A stretch of DNA of 64,000 bases from Acidimicrobiaceae bacterium (GTDB lineage Bacteria; Actinomycetota; Acidimicrobiia; Acidimicrobiales; RAAP-2), in the NCBI GenBank assembly GCA_003132165.1, contig PKWW01000022.1, positions 76,134-140,133 of the forward strand, in the 5' to 3' direction. A program made the position numbers and the translations under genes. Below are positions 37,198 through 49,340 of this stretch, piece by piece. The notes under the pieces are model-generated. The model had not been told where the DNA came from and did not search any database. It saw only the letters and a list, made by a program, of their open reading frames with translations. Numbering within the stretch: position 1 is the stretch's first letter; each line of letters starts with the position of its first letter.

Positions 37198-38208
37198 CTA
37201 GGAGTTCCCCGACGGCGACACTATGACGCTGTAGCGACGAAGTCGCGACATTTTCGCCCCCGCCGGCGCGCCGGCGACGCTGATCGTCAGGATCGCATGC
37301 TCGCTGTTCGCCATCGAGAACAATTTGGGCACGAAGGCGAACGACGCCAGTGGTCCAATGGTCGTGCTGAGCGATTGGCGGCTCGCGACCCCCAGGTGAT
37401 TGGTCAGCGACAGCGTCACCGTGACCATGACCGGCTGGTCGGCATAACTGGCGTTGGAGACCGAGATGCCAAGGCGCATCGATGACGTCGGGGGCAACAG
37501 CAACTCGCCCGCAATCGCGGGCAGCGGGGCCGGATTCACCGACACCGCCGAGATGCCGATCCCTCGCGTCACCTGGAGCGACACGGAGTGATTGAGTAAC
37601 CCGAGCACGGTCGCGATGTTGAGCAAGGCACTAGAATTGCTGGTCGCGAGCAGCGTGACTCGTCCGGGCTCCCTGTGCAGCCCCCACCGCGCGACCTTCC
37701 ACTGCTCGGACGTCGCCATCAATGATGACTGGGCGTTCGCGACGGTGGTGGTGGCCGTGTCCTTGGTCGCCGTCGCCGTCCAGGGCAGGCTCATCGAATG
37801 AGCCACGTTGGCGAGTAGCACCTCGTAGTCGTCGGCCCTCTGCTCGGTCAACTGGCCGAGCACGTCGTTCACCCCGTGGGCGAGGTGCGGCCGGCGAAGC
37901 AGATTCGCCTCGGACTGCCAGAGCGGCAGTTGCTCTTGCAACTGTTCAAGACGGGCCGCGAACACGGGACGGGTCAAGGTCTGGCCGTGCGTAAGCAAGT
38001 AGGTGAGGTGCCCGTCGAAGTCGTTCTCCTGGGTCACCACTGCGTTGGCGAACGCGGCGAAGGTGCGGTTCTCGGTCTTTCGCGGACTGATGGCGCCATG
38101 GGCCGACCGGGAGACGTCTCGCGCAAAGACCAAGACGAGCAACGTGACGACGAGCGCCACGGTCAAGAGCAGCGTGTGTCGACGACGTTGAGCGCGAGTG
38201 CGGGCCAC
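37198..38208 (-). CDS. Uncharacterized single-pass membrane-anchored protein
   Basis: Basic N-terminus plus TM (LLLTVALVVTLLVLVFARDV), then large extracytoplasmic region; no recognised domain. Confidence 0.65.
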   Translation of the reverse strand: MARTRAQRRRHTLLLTVALVVTLLVLVFARDVSRSAHGAISPRKTENRTFAAFANAVVTQENDFDGHLTYLLTHGQTLTRPVFAARLEQLQEQLPLWQSEANLLRRPHLAHGVNDVLGQLTEQRADDYEVLLANVAHSMSLPWTATATKDTATTTVANAQSSLMATSEQWKVARWGLHREPGRVTLLATSNSSALLNIATVLGLLNHSVSLQVTRGIGISAVSVNPAPLPAIAGELLLPPTSSMRLGISVSNASYADQPVMVTVTLSLTNHLGVASRQSLSTTIGPLASFAFVPKLFSMANSEHAILTISVAGAPAGAKMSRLRRYSVIVSPSGNS

Positions 38209-38257
38209 GTCGTAAGAACTTACTCACTCACCAAATCAGCGAGTCCGTAGCCGACGA

Positions 38258-39601
38258 TTACTCCTCGTCGTAGTCCTCGACGTCGATGATCTCCGAAACT
38301 CCCTCAGCGAGGGGGTTCTCCGGGTCGAGCCCCCACCGCGCGTCGTTCAGGGCTACAGGTTCTTCGTGGATACTGGCCAGCTCGGGCACGCTCTTGGCGC
38401 GCTGCGCGCCGCCTAGGCGACGGATCTCGCGCGCCGAAACTATGAGCCGCGACTCGACCGACTTGACCACCTGGTTGTAGTTGCCCACGGTGTCATTCAG
38501 CGATCTTCCGAGTTTCGCGATCGGCTCGGCGACCAGACGGATCCGATCGACGATCTTCTCGGCGAGGTCGAGGATCTCCTTCGCGTTGATCTGCGAGTTG
38601 TGCTCACGAAGTATCAGCGCCACCGACCACAGGAGCGAAAGCAGGTTCGTCGGCCCGACGACGAGGACCCGCTCCTTGGCGGCGAACTCGTGCAGCGTCG
38701 GATCGGCGTCAAAGGCGGCCGTGATAGCGGCGTCGCTCGGGACGAAGCACACCGTGAACTCGGGCGCCGGCGTGATCACCTCCCAGTAGGACTTCTCCTT
38801 CAGCGTCCTCACATGGCCGCGGAGCTTGCGGGCGAATTCCTCGAAGTGGCGCCGGCGCTCTTCAACGTCCTCGGTGGCGATCGCACGCTCGAAGTCGTCG
38901 AACGGGAACTTCGCGTCAATCGCGATACGCACGCCATTGGGCATGTTCACGATGCAGTCGGGTCGAAGGGACCGGCCCAGATCGTTGACACCCGTGACCT
39001 GAAGGTCGTAGTCGATGTTGCGGTGCAGGCCCGAGACTTCCATCACGTTGGCGAGTTGGATCTCACCCCATTTACCTCGCTGGTCACCACGGCCCAGCAA
39101 CTGATTCAATCGTCGCGTCTCCGCCTGGGTCTTCTGCTGGGCGTCAAGCAACTCACTGGCCCTGTTCTTCACGTCCGAGAGCGCTCCCACGTGTTCCTTG
39201 TTGAAATCGGCCAGATTCCGTTTGTACTCATCCAGAAGGTCCTCGAGTGGTTTCAGCGTGTGCGTCAGTTTTGAGTCGCGTTCTTTCAAGACCTGTTCCT
39301 GGGACAGGTTGAACTGCTCCACGGTCTGTCGCAGGACCCGGTTCGACGTGTTCTCGAACGTCACGTCGAGATTATTGAGCGCCGTCTCGTGTTCGAGGCG
39401 TTCGCGCTCCAGCATCGCCTGGGTCGATTCAAGCTGCGTATCACGCACCGCCAACTCTTGGTTCGCCGTCGCCAAGGCGTCACGCGTCGACTGACTTCTC
39501 TTGATCGAAAGGCTCCAGGCGACGGCGGCCCCGAACACCACGCCGACGATGCCGATAAGAAGTGCCAACATTGACTTTCCCTTTCGTTGGATCACCAACA
39601 C
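38258..39601 (-). CDS. rmuC: DNA recombination protein RmuC family
   Basis: RGKWGEIQLANVMEVSGL...VNMPNGVRIAIDAKFPFDDFERA...ERVLVVGPTNLLSLLWSVALILREHNSQINAKEILDLAEKI; N-terminal TM. Confidence 0.9.
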   Translation of the reverse strand: MLVIQRKGKSMLALLIGIVGVVFGAAVAWSLSIKRSQSTRDALATANQELAVRDTQLESTQAMLERERLEHETALNNLDVTFENTSNRVLRQTVEQFNLSQEQVLKERDSKLTHTLKPLEDLLDEYKRNLADFNKEHVGALSDVKNRASELLDAQQKTQAETRRLNQLLGRGDQRGKWGEIQLANVMEVSGLHRNIDYDLQVTGVNDLGRSLRPDCIVNMPNGVRIAIDAKFPFDDFERAIATEDVEERRRHFEEFARKLRGHVRTLKEKSYWEVITPAPEFTVCFVPSDAAITAAFDADPTLHEFAAKERVLVVGPTNLLSLLWSVALILREHNSQINAKEILDLAEKIVDRIRLVAEPIAKLGRSLNDTVGNYNQVVKSVESRLIVSAREIRRLGGAQRAKSVPELASIHEEPVALNDARWGLDPENPLAEGVSEIIDVEDYDEE

Positions 39602-39639
39602 CCTAGATAAGTGCTGTTACACCCAGGTAGCCTTTACCC

Positions 39640-41342
<1,703 letters not shown>

Positions 41343-41348
41343 CTAGGT

Positions 41349-42563
41349 CTACGCGTCGAGACCGAACGCAGTGTGCAGGGCACGAACTGCGTCGCCCACC
41401 TTCTCCGCGCGAAGCACGCACGAAATTCGAATTGAACTCGTCGAGATCATCTCGATATTGATTCCATTGTCGTAAAGCGTCTCGAACATCAGCGCGGTCA
41501 CGCCGGGATTCGACTTCATTCCCGCGCCGATGATTGACACGCGTCCGATTTTGTCGTCGGTCGTCACGAACGCGGCACCAATCTGCTCCTTGACGTGCGC
41601 ACAGGTCTCTGCGGCGGCAGCGAGTTCGGTCTTCGCGACGGTGAATGAGATGTCGGTAAGCCCGTTCGCGGCGGTGTTTTGGACGATCATGTCGACGTTG
41701 ATGCCACGGTCGGCGAGCTCGCGAAAGAGCTTCGCGGCAATGCCGGGACGGTCGGGCACCCCGCCCACCGTCACCTTCGCCTCGGACTTGTCGTCGGTGA
41801 TGGCTGATACGACGGCTTCTTCCATAGTGGGGTCCTCCTCCACAATCCAGGTACCTGGCTCCCAGGTGAAACTTGATCGAACGTGCAGCGGGACGCCGTG
41901 ACGACGCGCGAACTCGACGGAGCGCAGCATCAACACGCGCCCCCCGGTGGCGGCAATCTCCATCATCTCGTCGAAGGAAACCTTCGCGAGACGACGGGCC
42001 TTGGCGACAACGCGCGGATCCGCGGAAAAGACGCCGGTCACGTCGGTGTAGATCTCGCACACGTCGGCCTTCAAGGCGGCCGCGAGCGCCACGGCGGTGA
42101 CGTCCGACCCGCCACGGCCAAGCGTCGTGATGTCCTTCTCGGTCGAGACACCCTGGAAGCCGGCGACGACCGGCACGAGTCCCGCATCGAGCGCCTCACG
42201 GATCCGGTCGGGGCGAATTTCGAGGATCTTGGCGCGGGTGTGGTCGGTGTCGGTGATGATGCCCGCCTGGGACCCGGTGAACGAGGCCGACTCCACACCG
42301 TGATCGGCAAGCGCCATGCTCACCAGTGCCATGGAAATACGCTCGCCGGCGGTGAGCAACATGTCAAGTTCGCGTGGCGGGCGGGTCGGCGACACGTCAT
42401 CGGCGAGGCGAATCAACTCGTCAGTGAACTTTCCCATCGCCGAAACGACCACGACGACGTCATCGCCGGCCTCGCGCGTACGGGCCACATGGTCAGCAAC
42501 GGCACGGATTCTCTCCGCATCTCCGACCGAAGTGCCACCGTACTTTTGAACAACGAGCGCCAT
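41349..42563 (-). CDS. lysC: Aspartate kinase (ACT domains)
   Basis: [51 protein letters not shown]. Confidence 0.95.
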   Translation of the reverse strand: MALVVQKYGGTSVGDAERIRAVADHVARTREAGDDVVVVVSAMGKFTDELIRLADDVSPTRPPRELDMLLTAGERISMALVSMALADHGVESASFTGSQAGIITDTDHTRAKILEIRPDRIREALDAGLVPVVAGFQGVSTEKDITTLGRGGSDVTAVALAAALKADVCEIYTDVTGVFSADPRVVAKARRLAKVSFDEMMEIAATGGRVLMLRSVEFARRHGVPLHVRSSFTWEPGTWIVEEDPTMEEAVVSAITDDKSEAKVTVGGVPDRPGIAAKLFRELADRGINVDMIVQNTAANGLTDISFTVAKTELAAAAETCAHVKEQIGAAFVTTDDKIGRVSIIGAGMKSNPGVTALMFETLYDNGINIEMISTSSIRISCVLRAEKVGDAVRALHTAFGLDA

Positions 42564-42623
42564 GCACATAGAGATTAGTTGAGCGGAACAGAGGCCCACT
42601 TTGGGCCTACTAAAGTCGCACCC

Positions 42624-43304
42624 ATGGCTACTCCCAAACGTGAACGTCAAAAAGCGGCTCGCCGTCAGAAAATGGAACACATGCAGCGCCAGGCGAAGCG
42701 CCGCCAGACGATACGCCGATCAGTCATCATTGCCGTCGTCGCAATAGTCGTCGTGGGATCCGCCGCACTCCTCTTCTCGGGCAAGAGTTCGCCGACAACA
42801 ACGACCACGACGTCGACCACAGCCTCATCATCGCCCACCACCACGGTGGCAACGTCGACCGGTGCCTCGACCACCACAACCACCCCAACTGCTTCGGCGT
42901 TCGCCCCCGTTGGCGATCCGTCGCCGGCGGGCAAGTACGGCACCGCACCGACGGTGATCGTGCCCACGACCGCGGCGCCCACCAAGCTCGAGGTCAGCGA
43001 CCTGATAAAGGGCACCGGCACGACGGCGACCGATGGCCGCACCCTCGAGGTGCAGTACGTGCTCGCCACCTATTCGAGCCACAAGGTCGTCCAGTCTTCG
43101 TGGACCTCGTCACCGTTCAGCTTCCAATTGGGCGTCGGCGCTGTGATCAAGGGCTGGGACGAAGGAATGCTTGGCATGCGCGTCGGTGGCCGCCGAGAAA
43201 TGATCATCCCGCCCTCTCTCGGCTACAAGAACGTAGCCCAGGGCCCCGGCATCACCGCCAACGACACGCTGGTCTTCGTCGTCGACCTTTTGAAGGTCAG
43301 CTAG
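42624..43304 (+). CDS. Membrane-anchored FKBP-type peptidyl-prolyl isomerase
   Basis: [22 protein letters not shown], Thr/Ser-rich linker, FKBP core [39 protein letters not shown]. Confidence 0.9.
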   Translation: MATPKRERQKAARRQKMEHMQRQAKRRQTIRRSVIIAVVAIVVVGSAALLFSGKSSPTTTTTTSTTASSSPTTTVATSTGASTTTTTPTASAFAPVGDPSPAGKYGTAPTVIVPTTAAPTKLEVSDLIKGTGTTATDGRTLEVQYVLATYSSHKVVQSSWTSSPFSFQLGVGAVIKGWDEGMLGMRVGGRREMIIPPSLGYKNVAQGPGITANDTLVFVVDLLKVS

Positions 43305-43411
43305 GCGCAGTTGCGCGCCAAGAGCAGTACCAATCGGTCGCTACGAACCCAGTTGACCACGTGCCGTAGGATTATTGACCGCAGCATCACCACGACCACG
43401 ACGAGGACACC

Positions 43412-43963
43412 ATGAGCGATCTCACTCCCAACCCCGACGGCACCAGTCCGCAGCGCCAGAAGTTCGACGCGGCACCGCCGATGATCATCGACACCGCGAA
43501 GAACTACACCGCGACCATGGTCACCTCCAAGGGAACGCTCGAGATCGTGCTGGACGCGCTCGGCGCGCCAGTGACCGTCAACAGCTTCGTGTACCTCGCC
43601 CGCTGGCACTATTACGACGGCATCGTCTTTCATCGCGTCATCCCGGGCTTCGTCCTCCAGGGCGGCGACCCGACGGGCACCGGTGCCGGCGGTCCGGGTT
43701 ACCGCTTCGACGACGAGTTGCCCAAGGCCGGTCGTTACGAACTGGGTTCACTGGCCATGGCCAACGCCGGCCCCAACACCAACGGCTCGCAGTTCTTCGT
43801 CATCTCAGGTCCCGACGGCATGCGCCTGCCCCCGCTGTACGCGCTCTTCGGCAAGGTCGTGAAGGGTCTTGACGTCGTACAGACCATCAACGACATCGGT
43901 TCGCCCTCGGGCGCACCGCGTGAGAGCGTCGTCATTGAATCGGTGACGATCACCGAGTCCTAA
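43412..43963 (+). CDS. Cyclophilin-type peptidyl-prolyl isomerase
   Basis: LARWHYYDGIVFHRVIPGFVLQGGDPTGTGAGGPGYRFDDE...GSLAMANAGPNTNGSQFFV. Confidence 0.95.
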   Translation: MSDLTPNPDGTSPQRQKFDAAPPMIIDTAKNYTATMVTSKGTLEIVLDALGAPVTVNSFVYLARWHYYDGIVFHRVIPGFVLQGGDPTGTGAGGPGYRFDDELPKAGRYELGSLAMANAGPNTNGSQFFVISGPDGMRLPPLYALFGKVVKGLDVVQTINDIGSPSGAPRESVVIESVTITES

Positions 43964-44613
43964 AGAGCCGACACCTCGGACCCTCGAGTCACGATCACGT
44001 CATCGCCCGCAACGACCCGCCACGCGCCATTCGCGCGCTCGACGATACCAAGCGGCCCGAGGACAACCAGCGCGATCTCCTCGCCGACGAGTGACCTCGT
44101 GCGCGCCAGTTGATCATCGCTTGCGGTAGTGGCGATCGCGACATCGGAAAAGAGACCCAGCCCGATGGTCGGTGCGCCGCCCCTCGGATCGATCATCACC
44201 TCTGCGAGCACCGACGCGACCGAACCGATTGCGATCAACCGTGCGGCGCTCTTCAGCGCGTCGCCCACCGGCGAGTTACGCCACACCGTCTTCGCGTGCA
44301 GCGCGGAGCCGTCGCAGAGAATGACTGCGTCGGCGTTGACGAGACGCCCCACAAAATAGGGCTCCGCGCTCGACGCGCGGTCGGTGACCATGAGTGCCTC
44401 GATCCGTACGTCGAACTCATTGCAGACCTGGGCGACAGCGACCGCCGCCTCGGCGACGCCCGTGAAAGAGGCGGCGGTTGGCAGGACGACGATGTCGGCG
44501 TCAGCGGGCAGCCCCAGCAAGGAATTGTCACGAAACACGGCACCCAGAGCCCCGAGGGATCCCGCCGCGACAATTGTGCCATTCACCCGATGAGTCTCCC
44601 ACTCAGGGCCCAC
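43960..44613 (-). CDS. Cyanophycinase / type 1 glutamine amidotransferase-like (peptidase S51-like) protein, probably catalytically degenerate
   Basis: ADIVVLPTAASFTGVAEAAVA, ADAVILCDGSALHAKTVW, MIDPRGGAPTIGLGLF framework; nucleophile elbow reads IAIGSVASVLAE. Confidence 0.6.
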   Translation of the reverse strand: MGPEWETHRVNGTIVAAGSLGALGAVFRDNSLLGLPADADIVVLPTAASFTGVAEAAVAVAQVCNEFDVRIEALMVTDRASSAEPYFVGRLVNADAVILCDGSALHAKTVWRNSPVGDALKSAARLIAIGSVASVLAEVMIDPRGGAPTIGLGLFSDVAIATTASDDQLARTRSLVGEEIALVVLGPLGIVERANGAWRVVAGDDVIVTRGSEVSAL

Positions 44614-44639
44614 CTATACCGACCAGTAATGTTCGCAGG

Positions 44640-45494
44640 ATGACCTTTCAAAAAATTGGCATACTCGGTTCGGGAATCATGGGCAGCGGCATCGCCGAAG
44701 TCGCGGCGGCGGCGGGTTCGACGGTAATCGTGCGCAGTCGCTCCCAGGCGACTGCCGATGCGATGCTCGCGGGACTCGAAAAGTCACTCGCGAAGCAGGT
44801 CGAACGCGAGAAGCGCACCCAGGACGAGGCCGACGCACTTCGCGCGCGCGTGTCGGCGACGACGAGACTCGACGATCTGCACGACTGCGACTTCGTGATC
44901 GAGTCCGTGGTCGAGGACCTCGCCGTAAAGAAGGCCATCTTCAACGAGCTCGACCGCGCCGTCAACCACCTGGCGATCCTGGCGACGAACACGTCGACGC
45001 TGTCGGTCATCGACCTGGCGATGGAGACCTCGCGCCCCGAGCGCGTCTGCGGCGTCCACTTCTTCAATCCCGCTCCCGCCATGTCGCTCGTCGAGGTAGT
45101 GCGCCCGCTGTGCGCGAGCGACGAGACCATCGAATCGGTGATCGCCTTCGCGCAGGCCTGCGGCAAGGACGCGGTCGAGGTGAAGGACCGGGCCGGCTTC
45201 ATCGTCAACGCGCTGCTGTTCCCGTACCTGAACAACGCCATCCGGTTGCTCGAGACCGGCGTCGCAAACAAGGAGGGCATCGACATCGCGATGAAGGGCG
45301 GCTGCGGGTTCCCGATGGGGCCGTTCGCGCTGCTCGACCTCGTCGGACTCGATACCTCACTCGCCATCCTCGAGGCGCTGCACAAAGAGTTCGCCGACCC
45401 CAATTTCGCACCCGTGCCGCTGCTACGCCGCATGGTGAGCGCGGGACTACTGGGACGAAAGTCCGGCGTCGGTTTCTACGACTACCGTCGCTAG
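44640..45494 (+). CDS. 3-hydroxyacyl-CoA (3-hydroxybutyryl-CoA) dehydrogenase
   Basis: IGILGSGIMGSGIAEVAAAAGSTVIVRSR Rossmann; GVHFFNPAPAMSLVEVVRPLCAS; GRKSGVGFYDY. Confidence 0.93.
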   Translation: MTFQKIGILGSGIMGSGIAEVAAAAGSTVIVRSRSQATADAMLAGLEKSLAKQVEREKRTQDEADALRARVSATTRLDDLHDCDFVIESVVEDLAVKKAIFNELDRAVNHLAILATNTSTLSVIDLAMETSRPERVCGVHFFNPAPAMSLVEVVRPLCASDETIESVIAFAQACGKDAVEVKDRAGFIVNALLFPYLNNAIRLLETGVANKEGIDIAMKGGCGFPMGPFALLDLVGLDTSLAILEALHKEFADPNFAPVPLLRRMVSAGLLGRKSGVGFYDYRR

Positions 45495-45517
45495 GGAGAC
45501 CAATCAAAGGGGACGAC

Positions 45518-47485
45518 ATGGTTGAGCGATCTAAGCCCTGGGTGATGAGGACCTACTCGGGTCACTCCACCGCCGTGAAGTCGAACGAGCTCTACCGCAG
45601 CAATCTCGCCAAGGGCCAGACCGGTCTGTCCATCGCCTTCGATCTGCCCACCCAGACGGGCTACGACCCCGACGCCAAAGAGGCGGCCGGCGAGGTCGGC
45701 AAAGTCGGTGTTCCGGTTGTCCACCTTGGCCACATGCGCCAGCTCCTCGACGCAATCCCGCTCGGCGAGATGAACACCTCGATGACCATCAACGCCACCG
45801 CAGCGTGGCTCTGGGGCCTCTATCTCGCCCTCGCCGACGAGCAGGGCGTTGACTACTCCCAGCTCCAAGGCACCACCCAGAATGACATCGTGAAGGAATA
45901 CCTCAGCCGGGGAACCTTCGTCTACGCGCCCGAGCCCTCCAAGCGTCTCATCGTCGACATGATCGCCTTCGGCATCAATCACGTGCCGAAGTGGAATCCG
46001 ATCAATGTCTGCAGCTACCACCTCCAGGAGGCCGGTGCGACCCCGGTTCAGGAGATTGCCTACGCCCTCGCGACCGCCATCGACATCCTCGACGCGGTAC
46101 GTGACTCGGGCAAGGTCGAAGCCCACCAGATGCCCCACGTCGTAGGACGAATCTCGTTCTTCGTGAACTCCGGTGTGCGCTTCATCGAAGAGATCGCCAA
46201 GATGCGCACGTTTACCGCCATGTGGGATGAGATCTGTCGGACCCGTTACGGCGTCGAGGACCCCTCACTGCGTCGCTTCCGCTACGGCGTGCAGGTGAAC
46301 TCGCTCGGACTGACCGAGCAGCAGCCCGAGAACAACGTCCAGCGCATCGTGCTCGAGATGCTCGGTGTGACGCTGTCGGCGGACGCTCGCGCTCGCGCCA
46401 TCCAGTTGCCGGCCTGGAACGAGGCCCTCGGTCTGCCGCGTCCCTGGGACCAGCAGTGGAGTCTTCGCATGCAGCAGGTGCTCGCTTTCGAAAGCGACCT
46501 GCTCGAATACCCTGACATCTTCGCGGGCTCTCAGGTCATGGACGCCAAGGTGCGCGAACTCACCCTCGCCGCCCAGAGTGAACTCGATGACGTGCTGGCC
46601 CTCGGCGGGGCGTTCGCCGCGATCGAGGAGTTGAAGAGTCGTCTCGTCGCGAGCCAGGCCGAGCGCGTCGCGCGCATCGAGTCGGGCGAGCAGATCGTGG
46701 TCGGCGTGAACCGCTTCGTCGAGACCGCTGAGTCACCCCTCACGAGCGGCACCTCGCTCGAGGCGATCATGACCGTCGACCCGGCGGTCGAGCGCCAATT
46801 GATCGACGACGTCGTCGCCTGGCGTGCGACGCGCGACGAATTCGCCGTCGAAGAGGCGATCAACGAACTCATCCGGGTCGCCAAGAGCTCATCACCCAAG
46901 GACAACATCATGGTGCCGACCATCGCCCTCGCGAAGGCCGGTGGCACGACCGGTGAGTGGTCCAACGCCCTTCGCGACGTATTCGGCGAATACCGTGCGC
47001 CAACCGGCGTACGCAGCGGCGTCGCCAGTCGCGGCGAGACGTTCGCCTCACTCGTCGAGCGCTCCAAGGCCCTGCAGGCACGCCGCGGCACGCCGCCGAA
47101 GCTACTCGTCGCCAAGCCCGGTCTCGACGGGCACTCCAACGGCGCCGAGCAGATCGCCGTCGCCGCCCGCGACGCTGGCTTCGAGGTCGTCTACCAGGGC
47201 ATCCGCCTGTCACCCGAGGAGATCGTCGCCGCGGCCCGCGACGAGGACGTCGACATCGTCGGCATCTCGATCCTCTCGGGATCGCACCTCACGCTCGTGC
47301 CCCGGGTCCTCGAAGGTCTGAAGGCCGCGGGCGTCGAGGCCAAGGTCATCGTAGGCGGCATCGTTCCTGATAAGGATGGTGAGGCACTGCGCCGCTTGGG
47401 CGTCGCCGCGATCTACACGCCGAAGGACTTCTCGCTGAGCGCGATTATGAGCGACATGTTGACGCTGGTCGAAGCCTCTAGTTGA
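45518..47485 (+). CDS. Coenzyme B12-dependent acyl-CoA mutase, MeaA/ethylmalonyl-CoA mutase-like
   Basis: KPWVMRTYSGHSTAVKSNELYRSNLAKGQTGLSIAFDLPTQTGYDPD; C-terminal B12 domain VAKPGLDGHSNGAEQIA; start at 45518, shorter than the ORF in the track. Confidence 0.9.
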   Translation: MVERSKPWVMRTYSGHSTAVKSNELYRSNLAKGQTGLSIAFDLPTQTGYDPDAKEAAGEVGKVGVPVVHLGHMRQLLDAIPLGEMNTSMTINATAAWLWGLYLALADEQGVDYSQLQGTTQNDIVKEYLSRGTFVYAPEPSKRLIVDMIAFGINHVPKWNPINVCSYHLQEAGATPVQEIAYALATAIDILDAVRDSGKVEAHQMPHVVGRISFFVNSGVRFIEEIAKMRTFTAMWDEICRTRYGVEDPSLRRFRYGVQVNSLGLTEQQPENNVQRIVLEMLGVTLSADARARAIQLPAWNEALGLPRPWDQQWSLRMQQVLAFESDLLEYPDIFAGSQVMDAKVRELTLAAQSELDDVLALGGAFAAIEELKSRLVASQAERVARIESGEQIVVGVNRFVETAESPLTSGTSLEAIMTVDPAVERQLIDDVVAWRATRDEFAVEEAINELIRVAKSSSPKDNIMVPTIALAKAGGTTGEWSNALRDVFGEYRAPTGVRSGVASRGETFASLVERSKALQARRGTPPKLLVAKPGLDGHSNGAEQIAVAARDAGFEVVYQGIRLSPEEIVAAARDEDVDIVGISILSGSHLTLVPRVLEGLKAAGVEAKVIVGGIVPDKDGEALRRLGVAAIYTPKDFSLSAIMSDMLTLVEASS

Positions 47486-47666
47486 TGAAGGGTCGACGCA
47501 ACGCGTAGCGCCCCGCGTTGAACCAACGACCCGAGAACCGCCAACTCGGCGCGGCGTCCTCTTCGGCCACGACCAACCTCGGTCGCAACACCTCGTTGAG
47601 CGCGACGACGAGCGCAGCCGTCTCCTCGGGTGGGAGTTCCGGTCGTGGCGCGAGACCGTAGTTCAC
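47478..47666 (-). CDS. Small acyl-CoA carboxylase epsilon-subunit-like protein
   Basis: 62 aa, ETAALVVALNEVLRP...PSWRFSGRWFNAGRYALRRPF; 4-nt overlap with the carboxylase beta gene. Confidence 0.5.
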   Translation of the reverse strand: MNYGLAPRPELPPEETAALVVALNEVLRPRLVVAEEDAAPSWRFSGRWFNAGRYALRRPFIN

Positions 47667-49240
47667 AGCGGGACGTTGCCGTGCTTGCGCTTGGGCAACT
47701 CTTCGCGCTTGCCGCGAAGTATGTCAAGTGATCGACTCAGGATGCGGCGCGTCTCGGCCGGATCGATGACGTCGTCGATGAAACCACGCTCTGCGGCGAT
47801 GTAGGGATTCGCGTACCGCTCCTCGTAGTCCTCGATCAACTGCTTGCGCAGGGTGTCGGGATCGCTCGACTCGGCGAGGTCACGACGGTGCACGATCTCG
47901 ACAGCACCCGACGAGCCCATGACCGCAAGCTCGGCGGTCGGCCACGCGAAGGCGAGGTCGGCGCCGATCGACTTCGAGTTCATGACCACGTACGCGCCGC
48001 CGTAGGCCTTTCGGGTCACCACAGAGATTCGTGGCACCGTCGCCTCGCAGAACGCGTACAGCAGCTTGGCGCCGTGACGGATGATGCCGCCGTACTCCTG
48101 GTCGACGCCGGGCATGAAGCCGGGTACGTCGACGAAGGTCACGATTGGCACGTTGAACGCATCGCACGTGCGCACGAAGCGCGCGGCCTTCTCACTCGAC
48201 TCGATGTCGAGCACGCCGGCGAGAATCTGCGGCTGGTTCGAGATGAGCCCGATGGTGTGCCCGTCGATACGCGCGAAACCGCACGTGATCTGCTGGGCGT
48301 AGGTCGCGTGGACCTCCATGTAGTCGCCGCCGTCGACGACCGAGGTGATGACCTTCTTCATGTCGTAGGGCTGGTTGGGGGACGAGGGCAGCAGATCGCG
48401 AAGGTTCTCGCATAGCCGCTCCGGGTCGTCGCCGGTAAGGATGCGTGGCGGCTCTTCCATGTTGTTCGACGGCAGGAATGACATCAGATAGCGAACCTCG
48501 TCGAGGCAGCTCTTCTCGTCGGGCAGCACGAAGTTCGCCACGCCCGACTTGGTGGCGTGGGTCAGTGCGCCCCCCAACTCTTCGAGGGTCACGTCCTCGC
48601 CGGTGACGGTCTTGACGACGTCGGGACCGGTGATGAACATGTGACTGGTGTCTTTCACCATGAAGATGAAGTCCGTCAGGGCCGGCGAATAGACGGCGCC
48701 TCCGGCACAGGGTCCGAGAATCACTGAAATCTGCGGGACGACGCCCGAGGCCTGGGCGTTACGTCGAAAGATGCCACCGTAGGCGTGCAGCGCCGCCACA
48801 CCCTCTTGGATCCGCGCGCCCGCGCCGTCGTTCAGTCCAATGATCGGCATGCCCATGGTCGTGGCCATATCCATGATCTTGTGGATCTTCGCGCCGTGGG
48901 TCTCACCCAGGGCCCCACCAAAGACGGTGAAGTCCTGGGAGTAGACGCAAACCTTGCGGCCGTCGATCTTGCCGATCCCGGTAATCACGCCGTCGGTGTA
49001 AGGGCGACTCTCCTCAAGACCCATGCCCGAGGCGTTGTGCCGGTTCAACATGTCAAGTTCTTGGAACGAGTCCTCATCGAGCAGATACTCGATGCGCTCG
49101 CGGGCAGTCATTCGCCCCTTGGCGCGGTGGCGGTCAATCGCTGTTTCGCCACCCGCCATGCGGGCCTCTGCCTTGCGAGCTTCCAACTCGGCCAAACGTT
49201 CCGCCATTGAATGCTCCATGAGGGACAAGGCTACCCACAA
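47663..49240 (-). CDS. Acyl-CoA (propionyl-CoA) carboxylase beta subunit
   Basis: MTARERIEYLLDEDSFQELD...GGALGETHGAKI...GPCAGGAVYSPALTDFIFMV...VVTRKAYGGAYVVM...PYIAAERGFIDDVIDPAETR. Confidence 0.94.
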   Translation of the reverse strand: MWVALSLMEHSMAERLAELEARKAEARMAGGETAIDRHRAKGRMTARERIEYLLDEDSFQELDMLNRHNASGMGLEESRPYTDGVITGIGKIDGRKVCVYSQDFTVFGGALGETHGAKIHKIMDMATTMGMPIIGLNDGAGARIQEGVAALHAYGGIFRRNAQASGVVPQISVILGPCAGGAVYSPALTDFIFMVKDTSHMFITGPDVVKTVTGEDVTLEELGGALTHATKSGVANFVLPDEKSCLDEVRYLMSFLPSNNMEEPPRILTGDDPERLCENLRDLLPSSPNQPYDMKKVITSVVDGGDYMEVHATYAQQITCGFARIDGHTIGLISNQPQILAGVLDIESSEKAARFVRTCDAFNVPIVTFVDVPGFMPGVDQEYGGIIRHGAKLLYAFCEATVPRISVVTRKAYGGAYVVMNSKSIGADLAFAWPTAELAVMGSSGAVEIVHRRDLAESSDPDTLRKQLIEDYEERYANPYIAAERGFIDDVIDPAETRRILSRSLDILRGKREELPKRKHGNVPL

Positions 49241-49340
49241 GGGATAAAGCCTGCGTTTCGCCGTCGACCCACCGCCGGGGTGTCCGCAATTTTGGTGAAG
49301 TTCTCGGCCTTACGCTCAGGTAGGAGCTGGCGTCGCGTGA

